This document shows, one piece after another, positions 21,038 through 30,985 of a DNA stretch of 64,000 bases (positions are counted from its first letter, which is position 1; each line of letters begins with the position of its first letter). The stretch comes from Kalmanozyma brasiliensis GHG001 (Eukaryota > Basidiomycota > Ustilaginomycetes > Ustilaginales), in the NCBI RefSeq assembly GCF_000497045.1, contig NW_015961989.1:496001-560000 (forward strand). Reading direction: 5' to 3'. Below the pieces are notes generated by a model. That model was not told the origin of the DNA. It saw only the letters and a program-made list of their open reading frames with translations, and made no database searches. The position numbers were made by a program, and so were the translations under genes.

Positions 21038-21056
21038 ATGTCGATGCCTGGAATAG
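20973..21056 (+). promoter_or_regulatory. uORF overlapping the start of the 829-residue protein gene
   Basis: An ATG at 20973 opens a 27-codon frame that ends with TAG at 21054-21056, past and out of frame with the main ATG at 21038. A second ATG at 20983 opens 7 codons ending at 21006. Both could reduce initiation at 21038 if the transcript starts upstream of 20973. Confidence 0.4.
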
Positions 21057-23527
21057 ACTCCTCGGGCCCCAGCAGCTCTCCCGCCAAGACGAGAATATGC
21101 AAGAAGCTCGTTATCAAAGGGCACGCTTCGAGCTCCAGCGCTTCCTACACCCTCTTCTTGAAGGTGCAGGTGCCCAGATCCAGCCATCAAGAATTCCACG
21201 AGCTCCTGCAAGACCCTCATATCAAGCTTCAGGATGCCATCGTCCACCGCTTAGATGCCTCGGGTGCCGCGCCTGCCCTGTCCACCTCAGCTGCGACTGC
21301 GGCCAGCTCCCTTGGCATCCCGCTTTCAATCGGTCAGGAAATGAGCGACAGCTTCATCGACCATACTCCTAGAAAGGGCGGAAGGAATAGCATCTCACCG
21401 AGAACCAGTGACGCCTCCGAGCTTCCGACAGTCATTCAATGTGGCGATGGCAAGGTCAGGCTTCGCACGTCTAGCCCATCTAGCCCAAGCTCGAAGCACG
21501 CCAAGCCGTCTCAGCACGACCATGATTCCTACATGTTGACGCTTCACTTGGTCGCCGAACCACTTTCGACGCCGCCTCTTGCGCCATTCTCTGTCAGACT
21601 AGCTGTGCCGGTCTGTCTCAACAACTTCCTGCGCCTCACGGTGGATGAGTCCATCGACGCCAACTTCAGCGAGCAAGGAATGGCCGTCGAAGTCGATCCG
21701 CCCATCCTGCCCATCGCAAGCGCACGCAAGCCAATTCGCAGGCGCAGTTCCGCAGCATCATCCCAACGAGCTCTCAGCCCAGATACGCTCTCTGATGATG
21801 AAGCGGATGTCACCCTGCTCGGATCCGACTCGATGGACGAAGCCGACCTGGACCAGGACGACACTGCCATCGTCGGTCCGTTTCAAGCATGCGATGCGCT
21901 TGTGATCCGCATTGCTGCACAACGAGCTGGCGACTTGGTCACTTCCGAACCGCCTCTCCGCGCTCTACCAAATGCGCTTCGGGCAAAAGAAGCGGTCAGT
22001 TCCATGACCTATACCCCGACAATATCCGAGGATCCCATGCCATCATCTTCATTGCGAGCCGTCTCGGATGATGGGGCGACCAGGATCAGCTTCGATGCTA
22101 CGCTTCAGCTCCGAGACCTTTTCTTCCCTGGACTCGATCGAGAGGTACAGCTGTACGTTCAGCTCGCACCGGGCGCCTCGATATCAGACTGGCGTCCCGT
22201 GGCGGTCGATGCATCCAGAGGCATCTTGAGCTGGTCTTTCGGTCGCAACGCTTCGACATCCTCGTCTCCCAGTCAGCCGGCCAAGGTCACAGCGGAAGGG
22301 AGTCGAGGACGATCGCCGACGTTCGAGATTGGCGACTTGGTGGTCCTGCCCGAACCGAGTCAGCAAGGAACGGATGACGAAGACCTGCTTCACGTCGCTC
22401 CTCCAAAGGGCCTCAATGATGCTGATCTCGACTATTCACTCGACCTTGCCGCCGCGCCATCCGCCACCACCAAGCGAAGGCGATTCTCGCTGCAATCCTC
22501 GACCAGCACCCGTAATCTCCCCTCTCAGCCCCCGTCCGAGCCCTCGGACTCTTCCAACGCATCGAGCGGCGTGCTTGCCATCACGTTCAGCTTGCTGCCT
22601 GTTCTGCAAAGTAGTGACCCGCTGTTCATCTCTGTTCGCGGTACGCTCATGTTGACCGACACACCGAATGGACCGCTGCAAAGCCGTGACCTCGTCAGCC
22701 TTCCACACGGACTCTTTGTCCCCGCCGCGATGACGCATGCTTACGAGCAGCCCAGAATAGCTCACGATGAGTCACAACTTGTCCAGCCGCAATCTACGAA
22801 CCAGCCGCAAGAGTCGCTAGAGGACTCGCGCGAGACTGTCCAGCAGAACCAGCCGCACGTTCAAAGCATCACCATGCTGCACGGAGGGACGACAAGTCCC
22901 GTCAGCGATGCAAAGACCGAGGAGGTCCTGCGCCAGGCACTGGCCGTGATTGCGGCGCACAACGAGACTTTGACGAACGCTGGTCGTCTGGAATCACCGC
23001 GATCGGAAGGAGGAGGCGGCAATTGGATGTTGCGCACATCGCATCTGCTCTGGACACTCTTCCTCACGGCCATGGTCTTCACGCTCTTCAACGCGAGCCA
23101 GACCGCTAATCGCGCCTTGTCGGCCAAGCTCGATGAGCTATCTCGCATCGTGGAGGCGTCTGCTGGAGTCGACCATTCGAGACTCTTCGCTGCCAACGCA
23201 CTCGGCGACTTCCCATCAAGCGCCTCCGATACCGTTGCTCCAGCGGTGGTTGCTCCAGCATTCGATGGAGGAGAATCAGACTCGCTCGAAGACAGATACT
23301 ACGACACTGTCGACGTATCCTCGGACACACAACTCACGACTCAAGCGGTTGAAGCGGACACAGCGAGCTCGCCCGGGTCAAACACGCTCGCGTCCGACCG
23401 CACAGAGCTGCAGCCCATACACAACACGCACAGTCTATCGCACTACGTCTCGGACTGGCTACACGATCTCCTGCGCATGCCCGTCACCATCATCCGAGCT
23501 TTCCTGAGCATCTTCATCGGCGCATAA
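21038..23527 (+). CDS. Unrecognised 829-residue membrane-anchored protein
   Basis: Intronless; the ATG at 21038 gives MSMPGIDSSGPSSSPAKTRI. I do not recognise the family. The N-terminal ~110 residues look folded (RICKKLVIKG, SYTLFLKVQVPRSSHQEFHELL). Repeated short beta-like blocks (LTLHLVAEPLSTPPLAPFSV, TLQLRDLFFPGLDREVQLYV, GVLAITFSLLPVLQSSDPLF) alternate with Ser/Pro/Asp-rich linkers. One clear TM helix lies at ~667-690 (LLWTLFLTAMVFTLF), followed by ~115 acidic residues and a hydrophobic C-terminal end (MPVTIIRAFLSIFIGA). The shape suggests a large cytosolic part anchored in a membrane near the C-terminus. The frame is open upstream to 20906 but without a better ATG. Confidence 0.75.
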   Translation: MSMPGIDSSGPSSSPAKTRICKKLVIKGHASSSSASYTLFLKVQVPRSSHQEFHELLQDPHIKLQDAIVHRLDASGAAPALSTSAATAASSLGIPLSIGQEMSDSFIDHTPRKGGRNSISPRTSDASELPTVIQCGDGKVRLRTSSPSSPSSKHAKPSQHDHDSYMLTLHLVAEPLSTPPLAPFSVRLAVPVCLNNFLRLTVDESIDANFSEQGMAVEVDPPILPIASARKPIRRRSSAASSQRALSPDTLSDDEADVTLLGSDSMDEADLDQDDTAIVGPFQACDALVIRIAAQRAGDLVTSEPPLRALPNALRAKEAVSSMTYTPTISEDPMPSSSLRAVSDDGATRISFDATLQLRDLFFPGLDREVQLYVQLAPGASISDWRPVAVDASRGILSWSFGRNASTSSSPSQPAKVTAEGSRGRSPTFEIGDLVVLPEPSQQGTDDEDLLHVAPPKGLNDADLDYSLDLAAAPSATTKRRRFSLQSSTSTRNLPSQPPSEPSDSSNASSGVLAITFSLLPVLQSSDPLFISVRGTLMLTDTPNGPLQSRDLVSLPHGLFVPAAMTHAYEQPRIAHDESQLVQPQSTNQPQESLEDSRETVQQNQPHVQSITMLHGGTTSPVSDAKTEEVLRQALAVIAAHNETLTNAGRLESPRSEGGGGNWMLRTSHLLWTLFLTAMVFTLFNASQTANRALSAKLDELSRIVEASAGVDHSRLFAANALGDFPSSASDTVAPAVVAPAFDGGESDSLEDRYYDTVDVSSDTQLTTQAVEADTASSPGSNTLASDRTELQPIHNTHSLSHYVSDWLHDLLRMPVTIIRAFLSIFIGA

Positions 23528-23743
23528 ATCTACAGCATACACGCATTCACACAGATACCCCCTTTACAATTAGCATTTCCTCACCCCTCAGTTGATGCCG
23601 CAGCTCCGTCAAACGGGGCGGCAGCGAGAATCCGTGATGAAAGTCAGATTGAGCAAGCAGCAGTCGTACATGTAAAAAAGCATGAAGCAAGGTACAGAAA
23701 AGGAGTGTGGGGTTGATGGGAACGAGATGTTGAGCGAGATTGA

Positions 23744-24586
23744 CTAGTACTCGTCGTAGTCTTCCTGGTTCCTGTATCCGGCCTGACGGTTTCTCTTTTC
23801 GCCGTAACCGACGGGGACGCGGGGGGCGCTGCGGGGGCTTGGTTGGCCCTTGGGTGGTCTTGTCATGCCGAGCGCCTTCAACACGAGTGGCAGGGCAAAG
23901 TGGACGGCCATGACGAAGAAGGTGGTGGCGAGGGTGACCCAGGCGATGGCGACGGTGATTCGGTAGTGTTTGTAGTTGAGGAACCTGTTTTCTGCCAAGA
24001 AGGCGTTTGCTTGTTCGAGCGTTGTGATTTGGCCCCAGACGCCGAGGGCTCCGATGGACTGAGAGGTGGATGTGGGCGGATCGCCGTTCTGGCCGTTGCG
24101 GAACATCTCGTAGATTGCTCTCAGGAAGACCTGTTGACCCTGGGTGAAGGGTTCCGAGTACTGAGGACCGGCGACGAACACGGGGTGGCGGTTGACACTG
24201 AACGCCGTCAGCGCGGAAGCAATACCCAGGTAGGCACCAGACAAGACCAGCTCGACAAGGCCAACGAGGATGTACCCATACGTGCCCTTGCCCGTCCTCT
24301 CACCTCGACGCTTGGGAAACTGAATGCACGCCAAGAACGCCGCAAAGTTTCCAAACGCAAACCCAATAGCGCTGACGATCATAGAGGCAAAGACCACCAT
24401 GAGCATGCCACTGTCCTGGAACTCGACAAAGTTGTTGATGCGCGATTTTTCTTTGAGGATCTGCCAACGGGAGTAGTCCCACGCAGTGAGACCGAGGAGG
24501 GTGACGGAGAAGCCAACGATGGCGAGTTGGAGCGGGAGCTCCAGGACTTGAGGTGCGACCGGCGCGCGCGAGTGCGGGGGCGCCAT
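23744..24586 (-). CDS. Four-TM membrane protein, function unknown
   Basis: Intronless, 280 residues. Four hydrophobic segments are visible: ~16-36 (LELPLQLAIVGFSVTLLGL), ~60-85 (GMLMVVFASMIVSAIGFAFG), ~105-128 (YILVGLVELVLSGAYLGIAS) and ~210-235 (VAIAWVTLATTFFVMAVHFA). The loop between helices 3 and 4 is ~80 residues. The C-terminal tail is Pro/Arg-rich then Tyr/Asp-rich. The layout is MARVEL- or tetraspan-like, but there is no tetraspanin CCG motif, so I give no family name. It converges with the 829-residue gene (216 nt between stops). Confidence 0.75.
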   Translation of the reverse strand: MAPPHSRAPVAPQVLELPLQLAIVGFSVTLLGLTAWDYSRWQILKEKSRINNFVEFQDSGMLMVVFASMIVSAIGFAFGNFAAFLACIQFPKRRGERTGKGTYGYILVGLVELVLSGAYLGIASALTAFSVNRHPVFVAGPQYSEPFTQGQQVFLRAIYEMFRNGQNGDPPTSTSQSIGALGVWGQITTLEQANAFLAENRFLNYKHYRITVAIAWVTLATTFFVMAVHFALPLVLKALGMTRPPKGQPSPRSAPRVPVGYGEKRNRQAGYRNQEDYDEY

Positions 24587-25501
24587 GGTTGCACGTGAAG
24601 AGGCGCTCGGCCTGGGTAGTTGTGGTGGTGAAGGATATGTAGGGCGAGCGACGAAGCCTTGCTGCTAACGAGATTGCCTCGACGTCGATACGAAGCTCGG
24701 GATAGCGATGCGAGCGATACGGTGGTGATGGCGATGATGGAGAAGAGAGATGATGGCGAACAACCTTGGATACGTATCCAGAGGATCGGCAAGGTGAGGG
24801 CTGAAGAACGGCAGAGCAGAGATGAAAGCTGCAGGCCAAATCGCATGGGGAAACCCTTGAGCTGCCATTTCACGCAGACATGGCAATTTTAGGAACAGCC
24901 AAAGAGGCAGATGCATCCGCCCAGGCTCGCTAAGCGAAGTATGAATCAACAGCCGAGTGCAACGGCCTCTGCCTTTTCATATCGACCGCATCCTACCCAC
25001 TCTACCTCTCAGTGGCATCGTAGCACCGTGAACCAAGCTCACACCTTTGTATGACCTAGAAATGCGCTAACAATGATCAAGATCAACCCTTGAACGAAGC
25101 ATTGCGGAAACATGGAATGTGAGCAGTGGTTAATATGCGCGGCGTGGATCATCGCACAGCGGGGATTTTGTGCAAACTGGGCAGAGGACCTGTGTCAACC
25201 CACATGCGGGGCATTCATTACGCAGACAAAGGCGGATCAGCACAGCTGCAGTCGAAAATGGCAGGAAAATGAAAAAAGTCTCCCCGCCGTCAGGAGCAGG
25301 CTTGGCTTGATTTTGCTCGCTGCGGAGTTGGGTCGCACGCGAGGTTGGAGCGGGGCTGAAAACGGCAGCAGCATACGGATGGGGGATTGTTTCGACGTGT
25401 TAAGCCTCTCTCAACGTCGATGCTCATCACCATCCTTCGGGAGCATGCTGGTCCAGACGGCGGAGACGGTGATGATAGCATGTTACTTTCTATTGGGCAG
25501 T
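24587..25501. other. Intergenic: promoter of four-TM gene, GUP1 3' flank
   Basis: About 0.9 kb between two minus-strand genes. The stretch after ~24900 is less GC-rich than its neighbours. A plus-strand ORF-like stretch at 25112-25531 has no recognisable domain and overlaps the GUP1 stop, so it is not called. Confidence 0.5.
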
Positions 25502-27475
25502 CTAACACTTGCGATCAATGCCACGCCGTAACTCTTCCTCCCTGTATTCGAACATGACCTGTACACCCACGAACAGCGTCGCACACGCGCCCACCATGAA
25601 CCTCACCCCCTCGGCACTCCCAAACAGCTGCTCGATCATGTACCGCATGCCATCCGTGCCAATCGCAAACCCGACCAAATTGCCCGTCATCATCATCAGC
25701 ACGTTCCCCACGCCCCCCACCGCCGCAACGTGTCTGAACCACCATCTCTCCCCATACTGGCTATAGGGCAGCATCTTCCGCGCCACCACCTCCGGCACGA
25801 TGAAAAACGTAATCAGCCATCCCCACGCGAGCAACTTCAGACTGAGATCATGCCACAACGCTACGAAGGTAAACACCAACAGCGTCGAGGGGATCTGGTT
25901 CCGGCTTCCGCCCAGCGGCACGTAGATGTAGCGTACGATCCAAAGATTGTACGACCGGTGCCAAGAACGCCAGAAGCCGAGGGTCGAGTAGTTGTTGGCC
26001 ATGCATCGGACCATGTTCTCGGGCGCCTCAACGCCATCTGCCATGGCCCAGAGACGGAAGAATCGCCACGGGATCAAAAGTTTCAGCCAGACGATGATGA
26101 GGTTCCAAAAGCCGATCATCGAGAGTTCCAGGGGTGTGGCGCCAACCCAGGCTTTGGTGTCCTTGATGGCGTTGACGTAGATGAAGTGCAGGATAAGCTC
26201 CATGGTGAGCAGCGAGATGACGAAGCGCACGGCATAGCGCAGCACCGTGCCGGTAGAGATGCGGATGGGATGCCGGAGCTGATGCGTGAAGTCGTTGAAC
26301 GTCATGATGGGCCCGGCGATGAAGAGGGGCGGGTAGAGCGCGTAGAGAAGGTAGTTGCCGAGGGTGTATTCTTCCAGGTGCTGCGTGAGCCGTACGCGTT
26401 CTTGATAGCTCGCTTCGCGGTCTTCGCGAAGCGCCTCAACCATCGCTCGTCCAGCTTGACCACCGTTGTTTGCCTCACACTTGGCCCAGTGGTAGTCCAT
26501 GGCAAACGACACCAGCCGCAGCATGGTGATGTTGAAGTTGATCTGCCAGCGTGGCAGCAGGCCCTTGAACACCTCGAGGAAGCCCAGCGCGGGCGAAATG
26601 TGACTGTACTCGAAGCCGTCGTTCCAGTGCACTGCGAAGAGCGCACCGATGTTGAATGCGAACGCTATTGCCGGAGCGATCTTGGTGCCGCCCAACGCTT
26701 TTGTCAAGCCATAGTTGATCCCGAGGATCAAAAGCAGCTTGAGCGAGTTGAAGCCGTGGAGCGCAAAGATGAAGATGGTGGTGAAGACGGCGAGGAACGC
26801 TATCCTGTTCGGCTTGACGGCGGCGTTGCTGCTTGCGTTGCCGTCAATACGACTATATTGAGTCGATGCTGTCGATGGCAGGAAGCTGAATAGCTTTGAA
26901 AGTGCCAGGTACAGTCCCGTGATGCCTATCAAGGAAGGGACGTAGTCACGAAAGGAGCGATACTGAAAGTCGCTGTCGTCTCGTAGTCTTCCCGCGATCC
27001 AGCCTGGTTTCAGATGGCCGGTGTAGGACCAGTAGTTGGCATTCGATGGCGTGCTGAGGCGAACAGGGACGTAGACCATGAGCGGCACCGCGATGGCGAA
27101 GACCAGAAAGTAGAAGCGGAACTCGAGCGTGTGCCATCGTCCTCGTTTTGCGCCTCCTGCGGCAGATGTAGATGTCGTGGGCGACGGCTCTGTCCGTGAC
27201 GCGTTCTTGGTGGCAGCGTGACCGGACAAAGGCCCCGTATCGATGGTGAGGGAAGCAATGCCACGAGACCCCAAGAGCTTCTTGACCTTCGGATCGGAAG
27301 GGGAGGTGCTGACCGCAGCGCGACGGGTGGCGGCGGAGGGCGGATAGGTGCCGGACCCATTCTGATGCGAGTTGAAGCCTTTCATGGCCGCAGCCGTCAT
27401 GTCGTGTTCGTGATGGTCACCGTGCAAAGCATGCTGCGAGGCGTTGGCAAGGCTGGCGAAGTGTGTCGGGAGCAT
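25502..27475 (-). CDS. GUP1: MBOAT-family O-acyltransferase Gup1
   Basis: Intronless, 657 residues. After a ~115-residue disordered N-terminus the protein reads WHTLEFRFYFLVFAIAVPLM and GWIAGRLRDDSDFQYRSFRD, the opening of fungal Gup1. About ten TM segments follow. MBOAT hallmarks include YTLGNYLLYALYPPLFIAGP, CMANNYSTLGFWRSWHRSYN with His506, and VALWHDLSLKLLAWGW with the candidate catalytic His542. In yeast Gup1 remodels GPI anchors by adding a long acyl chain in the ER and affects glycerol uptake and membrane domains. The start at 27475 is the first ATG; a later Met such as MTAAAMKGF is possible. It is divergent from AP-1 sigma across 353 nt. Confidence 0.92.
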   Translation of the reverse strand: MLPTHFASLANASQHALHGDHHEHDMTAAAMKGFNSHQNGSGTYPPSAATRRAAVSTSPSDPKVKKLLGSRGIASLTIDTGPLSGHAATKNASRTEPSPTTSTSAAGGAKRGRWHTLEFRFYFLVFAIAVPLMVYVPVRLSTPSNANYWSYTGHLKPGWIAGRLRDDSDFQYRSFRDYVPSLIGITGLYLALSKLFSFLPSTASTQYSRIDGNASSNAAVKPNRIAFLAVFTTIFIFALHGFNSLKLLLILGINYGLTKALGGTKIAPAIAFAFNIGALFAVHWNDGFEYSHISPALGFLEVFKGLLPRWQINFNITMLRLVSFAMDYHWAKCEANNGGQAGRAMVEALREDREASYQERVRLTQHLEEYTLGNYLLYALYPPLFIAGPIMTFNDFTHQLRHPIRISTGTVLRYAVRFVISLLTMELILHFIYVNAIKDTKAWVGATPLELSMIGFWNLIIVWLKLLIPWRFFRLWAMADGVEAPENMVRCMANNYSTLGFWRSWHRSYNLWIVRYIYVPLGGSRNQIPSTLLVFTFVALWHDLSLKLLAWGWLITFFIVPEVVARKMLPYSQYGERWWFRHVAAVGGVGNVLMMMTGNLVGFAIGTDGMRYMIEQLFGSAEGVRFMVGACATLFVGVQVMFEYREEELRRGIDRKC

Positions 27476-27828
27476 GCCCTGCCGCTCTTTGTCCGTTCGC
27501 CGCTACGCGTCGTCGACAGCCTCAGCAAAGTGCGAGCTGAGCAGACTTTCCGAGCTAATGAAGACCTGCGTGAGCAGAGAGCAAGAAGAATGGGCGCCTG
27601 CGCATGAGGTGCACGAGCAAGGCAGGCACGACCCTGTTGACAGGTGTTGGTCTCTGGGCGGAAGAGCGCTTAGTCAGCCTGACGCGTTCAAGATTTTGGG
27701 GCGCTGCGAATTGCCGCTCGGGACACTTCTCGATAGCAACACGCTTTCTCGAGATCAACACTTGCTGCTCGCTATCGAACCCATCACCTCGCAGCTGCAA
27801 CCCCAACGGCGCAGTCGTCATCTTCAAT
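27476..27828. other. Divergent promoter GUP1 / AP-1 sigma
   Basis: 353 nt between opposite start codons. It must drive both genes. Nothing else is supported. Confidence 0.5.
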
Positions 27829-28605
27829 ATGGCGGTGAGTCAACGTCACGAGCACACGCAGGTAATTCTAGGACACATACTGACTTTAGCAACTTCGTTC
27901 TGGCTCGACTCGACTCGGCCCAATAGATCAACTGGATCCTCCTCATTAGCCGTCAAGGCAAGGTGCGTCTTGCCAAATGGTTCACCACCATGTCGCCCAA
28001 GGCGAAGCTCAAGATCACCAAGGATGTCACACAGCTCGTTCTCGCGAGGCGGACACGGATGTGCAACTTCCTCGAGTACAAGGACAGCAAGGTGGTGTAT
28101 AGGAGATATGCATCGCTCTTCTTCGTGACGGGCATCAGTCAGGGCGACAACGAGCTGGTGACGCTCGAGATCATCCACAGATACGTCGAGGTTCTCGACC
28201 GATACTTTGGCAATGTCTGCGAGCTGGATCTCATCTTCAACTTTCAAAAGGCGTACGCTGTAAGTTGACGCAACAAGAGATCACGTCGGCTGGAGGCGCG
28301 CAAATACGCTGACACTGGCGCTATCATAACCTTTCTTTGTCTCAACAGATTCTTGACGAATTGATCATCGCAGGCGAGATGCAAGAGTCGTCAAAGAAGT
28401 CGGTCTTGCGGACAGTCAGTCAGAGCGACGCAATCGAAGAAGCAGAGCAATCAGAAGACGTAAGTACTCCAAGCCCAATCCTTTGTACTTGACGCCTCTA
28501 TGCGAAGGTGCTGGATGGGATCGCTGACCCTTTCTATCATGATGCTACTCCGCTCTACTATGAACGCGACAGTCGCTGGCAAGAATCGGCAGCAGATCAG
28601 GCTAG
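27829..28605 (+). CDS. APS1: AP-1 clathrin adaptor small subunit sigma
   Basis: Four exons: 27829-27834, 27927-28259, 28349-28459 and 28573-28605, all with GT-AG introns (92, 89 and 113 nt). The spliced ORF is 483 nt, 160 residues, the usual size of sigma-1. Exon 1 encodes only Met-Ala. The protein then reads [57 protein letters not shown] and [20 protein letters not shown]; the last exon adds [10 protein letters not shown]. The longin-like fold and these motifs are specific for AP-1 sigma. AP-1 sorts cargo between trans-Golgi and endosomes with clathrin. The tiny first exon rests on the family N-terminus MAIN plus perfect splice sites. The terminal exon is less certain: without it the frame would run into the third intron. 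Confidence 0.88.
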
Positions 28606-30005
28606 ACGTCTTTTTTCCCGCTCAACTTTCTTGTTTCTCGCTCATTGTCTGTCCCGGGCGACTTGTCCGCCAGCCCCTCTGTTGGCCATATCTGTACACT
28701 AGCATCCCAGCAATTGTCATCGTTACGCATATCACACTGGAGCAGAGAGCTTGTTTGTATTTGTATTGGAACTGATGCGACAACGCACATCGACCTCCGA
28801 GCTGACGGTTCACTGTCAGTCTCAGCTTACCTCCGCAAGTCGCACGGCGGGAATCTTGCGGTGTGGAGTGTACCCCTGCCTCGCGATGAGGTCTAGGGCA
28901 TGCCAATCAATGCTCAAAGGAAGGCTTGGACAGATTGACAGGAGGACAAGCGGCTTCTCCGTGGAGCTGCCATCTGCACGAGGAGGAAAGATTCGCACGG
29001 GACAAGCTTCGACGCGAGGTGGAAACGGGCTTTTGTTGAGCGAGCGGGCCATGGAAGCAAGGCAAACAGAAAGCGACGGCCGTCCCGGACCAAGCGTGTG
29101 AGGTCTCGCCTGCTCTTGCTCGCTCGTCCTGCATGCTCGACAGCTTCTTAGCCGTGTTGTATCAAGTGTCGTAGCATCATCGTCTCAATCTGCTCTCGAC
29201 TCTTCTCCATCGCTCGACAAGCTGATAGGGTGATTGAAGATAGTGCTCCGAGCGAGATCCTTGACGTCTATAGGGAAAAGGGCGCTGCCGATCCAGGTCC
29301 CTGGTGGGCTCAAGTCTGGGGAAGCTCTGAAGGCGTGTCAGGCGAGCTTGGACACAGTGCATTTCACGTTCATCGACAGGACCAGGGCGAGAGGAGACGC
29401 AGAATGCCATCATCTCACTGACGATCGACTTGGGATCGGAGCATCAAACAGAGGTGGTTCCCCCCTCTCTCCGCAATCTGCGCTGGCTGCCTCGATTGGA
29501 GTGAGTCCGGCTTTAGCTTTGAGTGCTGAGGTCAAAGGCAGCAGAGGGCGGTGATTTCAGACATGCTCGAAAAGGGCTCGCCTCGCCTCGATTCACCTTT
29601 CACGCTGCTTTTGGAAAATCCCATGAAAATCTACCACAGCGGCACAGTGTGGAGTAAAGAGTGAGCGACCAAGGTCTGTTCTGCTGCAGATGCTGCTGCT
29701 GCTGCTTGCGGCGCCCAACCACACGAGCCGACTCTGTCACTCTGTCTGTCACTCTCTAAGAGATCCCAGAGCGAGACTGCTGGACCGCCCTCGTCGACTT
29801 GAGCCTCGCAACCGTCGACCTGGCTCACATCGCAAAGTCAAAGGTGAAAGCCAAATCAAGCGAGCCAGTCCAACGCCCCGACTTGACCTCGATCTCAGTA
29901 CATATACCTCCCCGCATTCTTGCTTGACCTTTCATCTCCGTCACCACCAACAAAACAACACTCTCCCTCCATCCCACCACCAACACACAACACTTTCTAA
30001 TCAAA
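28606..30005. other. 1.4-kb intergenic region AP-1 sigma / SCP2 gene
   Basis: No convincing gene. Short ORFs on both strands overlap each other and lack recognisable motifs. A small (TGC)n run lies at ~29691-29706. The last ~120 nt before 30006 contain a TATA-like CATATACC (29901-29908) and then a C-rich, ATG-free leader for the SCP2 gene. Confidence 0.5.
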
Positions 30006-30985
30006 ATGGGTGAATTCAAGTCCAAGGCTCTCTTCGAGCAGATCGAGAACGGTCTCAAGGAGATGGATGACAAGGAGAAGAAGGACATCCAGAAGAAGGT
30101 ATGTACCACCATCTAGATGTCGACTGCACTGCTTCCCCTAGCTGGTCAGAATGCACGTGAGCCGTTGTAGCTTTGTCTCGCTTCCGCTGTCTGCGATTAT
30201 GGAGATGAAGCTGTCGAACGGCTTTGCGTTCGCAGACTGCTGGCCGGAGTAGCCGGCTCCACTCAACCTGTTCAGCGAGCAGCCGCAACAAACCTCAGAT
30301 CATATGCTCGTGCACGTTGCTGACCTTGCCATGCCTTCACTCCTTTATTCATCGATCGAACGCAACTTGGTCCACTGTCACGCCATGACATCGCCACATC
30401 GATCACTGCTGCCCTCTGAACGACCCAATAGACCAACGGTGTCTTCGAGATGCACGTCAAGAACTCCGGCGGTGAGGAGCTCGTCTACACCATCGACCTC
30501 AAGAAGGTACGTTCTCAACTCAAACAGTTGAGGTTTCGGACTGCGGACAGATGCAGCGATGGATCCATGCTTCTGCACAGCGTTTGGTCGACTTCGATCC
30601 TCTTCTCAGCAGCGCCGCTTCAGTTATGAAGGACTGGCAGGCTAAGATGAGACGAGCATCGCTGCCGAGCAAATCGCTGTCAGACTGCACTTCGTTTGGC
30701 TCAGTCGCAATCCGGAGTCGCCCCTATCAGATATATCTGAACACATTGCTGACCCTCTCTTCCCCCACTTCCACCGCTACACAGAACGCCGAGGCTTACG
30801 AGGGCAAGGCCAAGGGCAAGGCTGATGTCACCATCAACCTCGCCGACGACACCTTCATGGACCTCGCTGACGGCAAGGTCAACGGCCAGAAGGCCTTCAT
30901 GTCCGGCAAGCTCAAGGTCAAGGGCAACATCATGCTCGCCACCAAGCTCGACAACGTCCTCAAGTCGCAGAAGTCCAAGCTCTAA
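30006..30985 (+). CDS. Peroxisomal SCP2-domain sterol/lipid carrier
   Basis: Three exons: 30006-30098, 30432-30506 and 30785-30985, with introns of 333 and 278 nt that both fall on codon boundaries. The product is 122 residues, essentially a single SCP2 domain: MGEFKSKALFEQIENGLKEM, then GVFEMHVKNSGGEELVYTID, ADVTINLADDTFMDLADGK and KAFMSGKLKVKGNIMLATKL. SCP2 domains bind sterols, fatty acids or acyl-CoA in a hydrophobic tunnel. The protein ends Lys-Ser-Lys-Leu, a perfect PTS1 peroxisomal signal. A role in peroxisomal fatty-acid metabolism follows from the family and signal. Both introns are long for this window. The short leader and TATA-like element suggest strong expression (inference). 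Confidence 0.93.
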
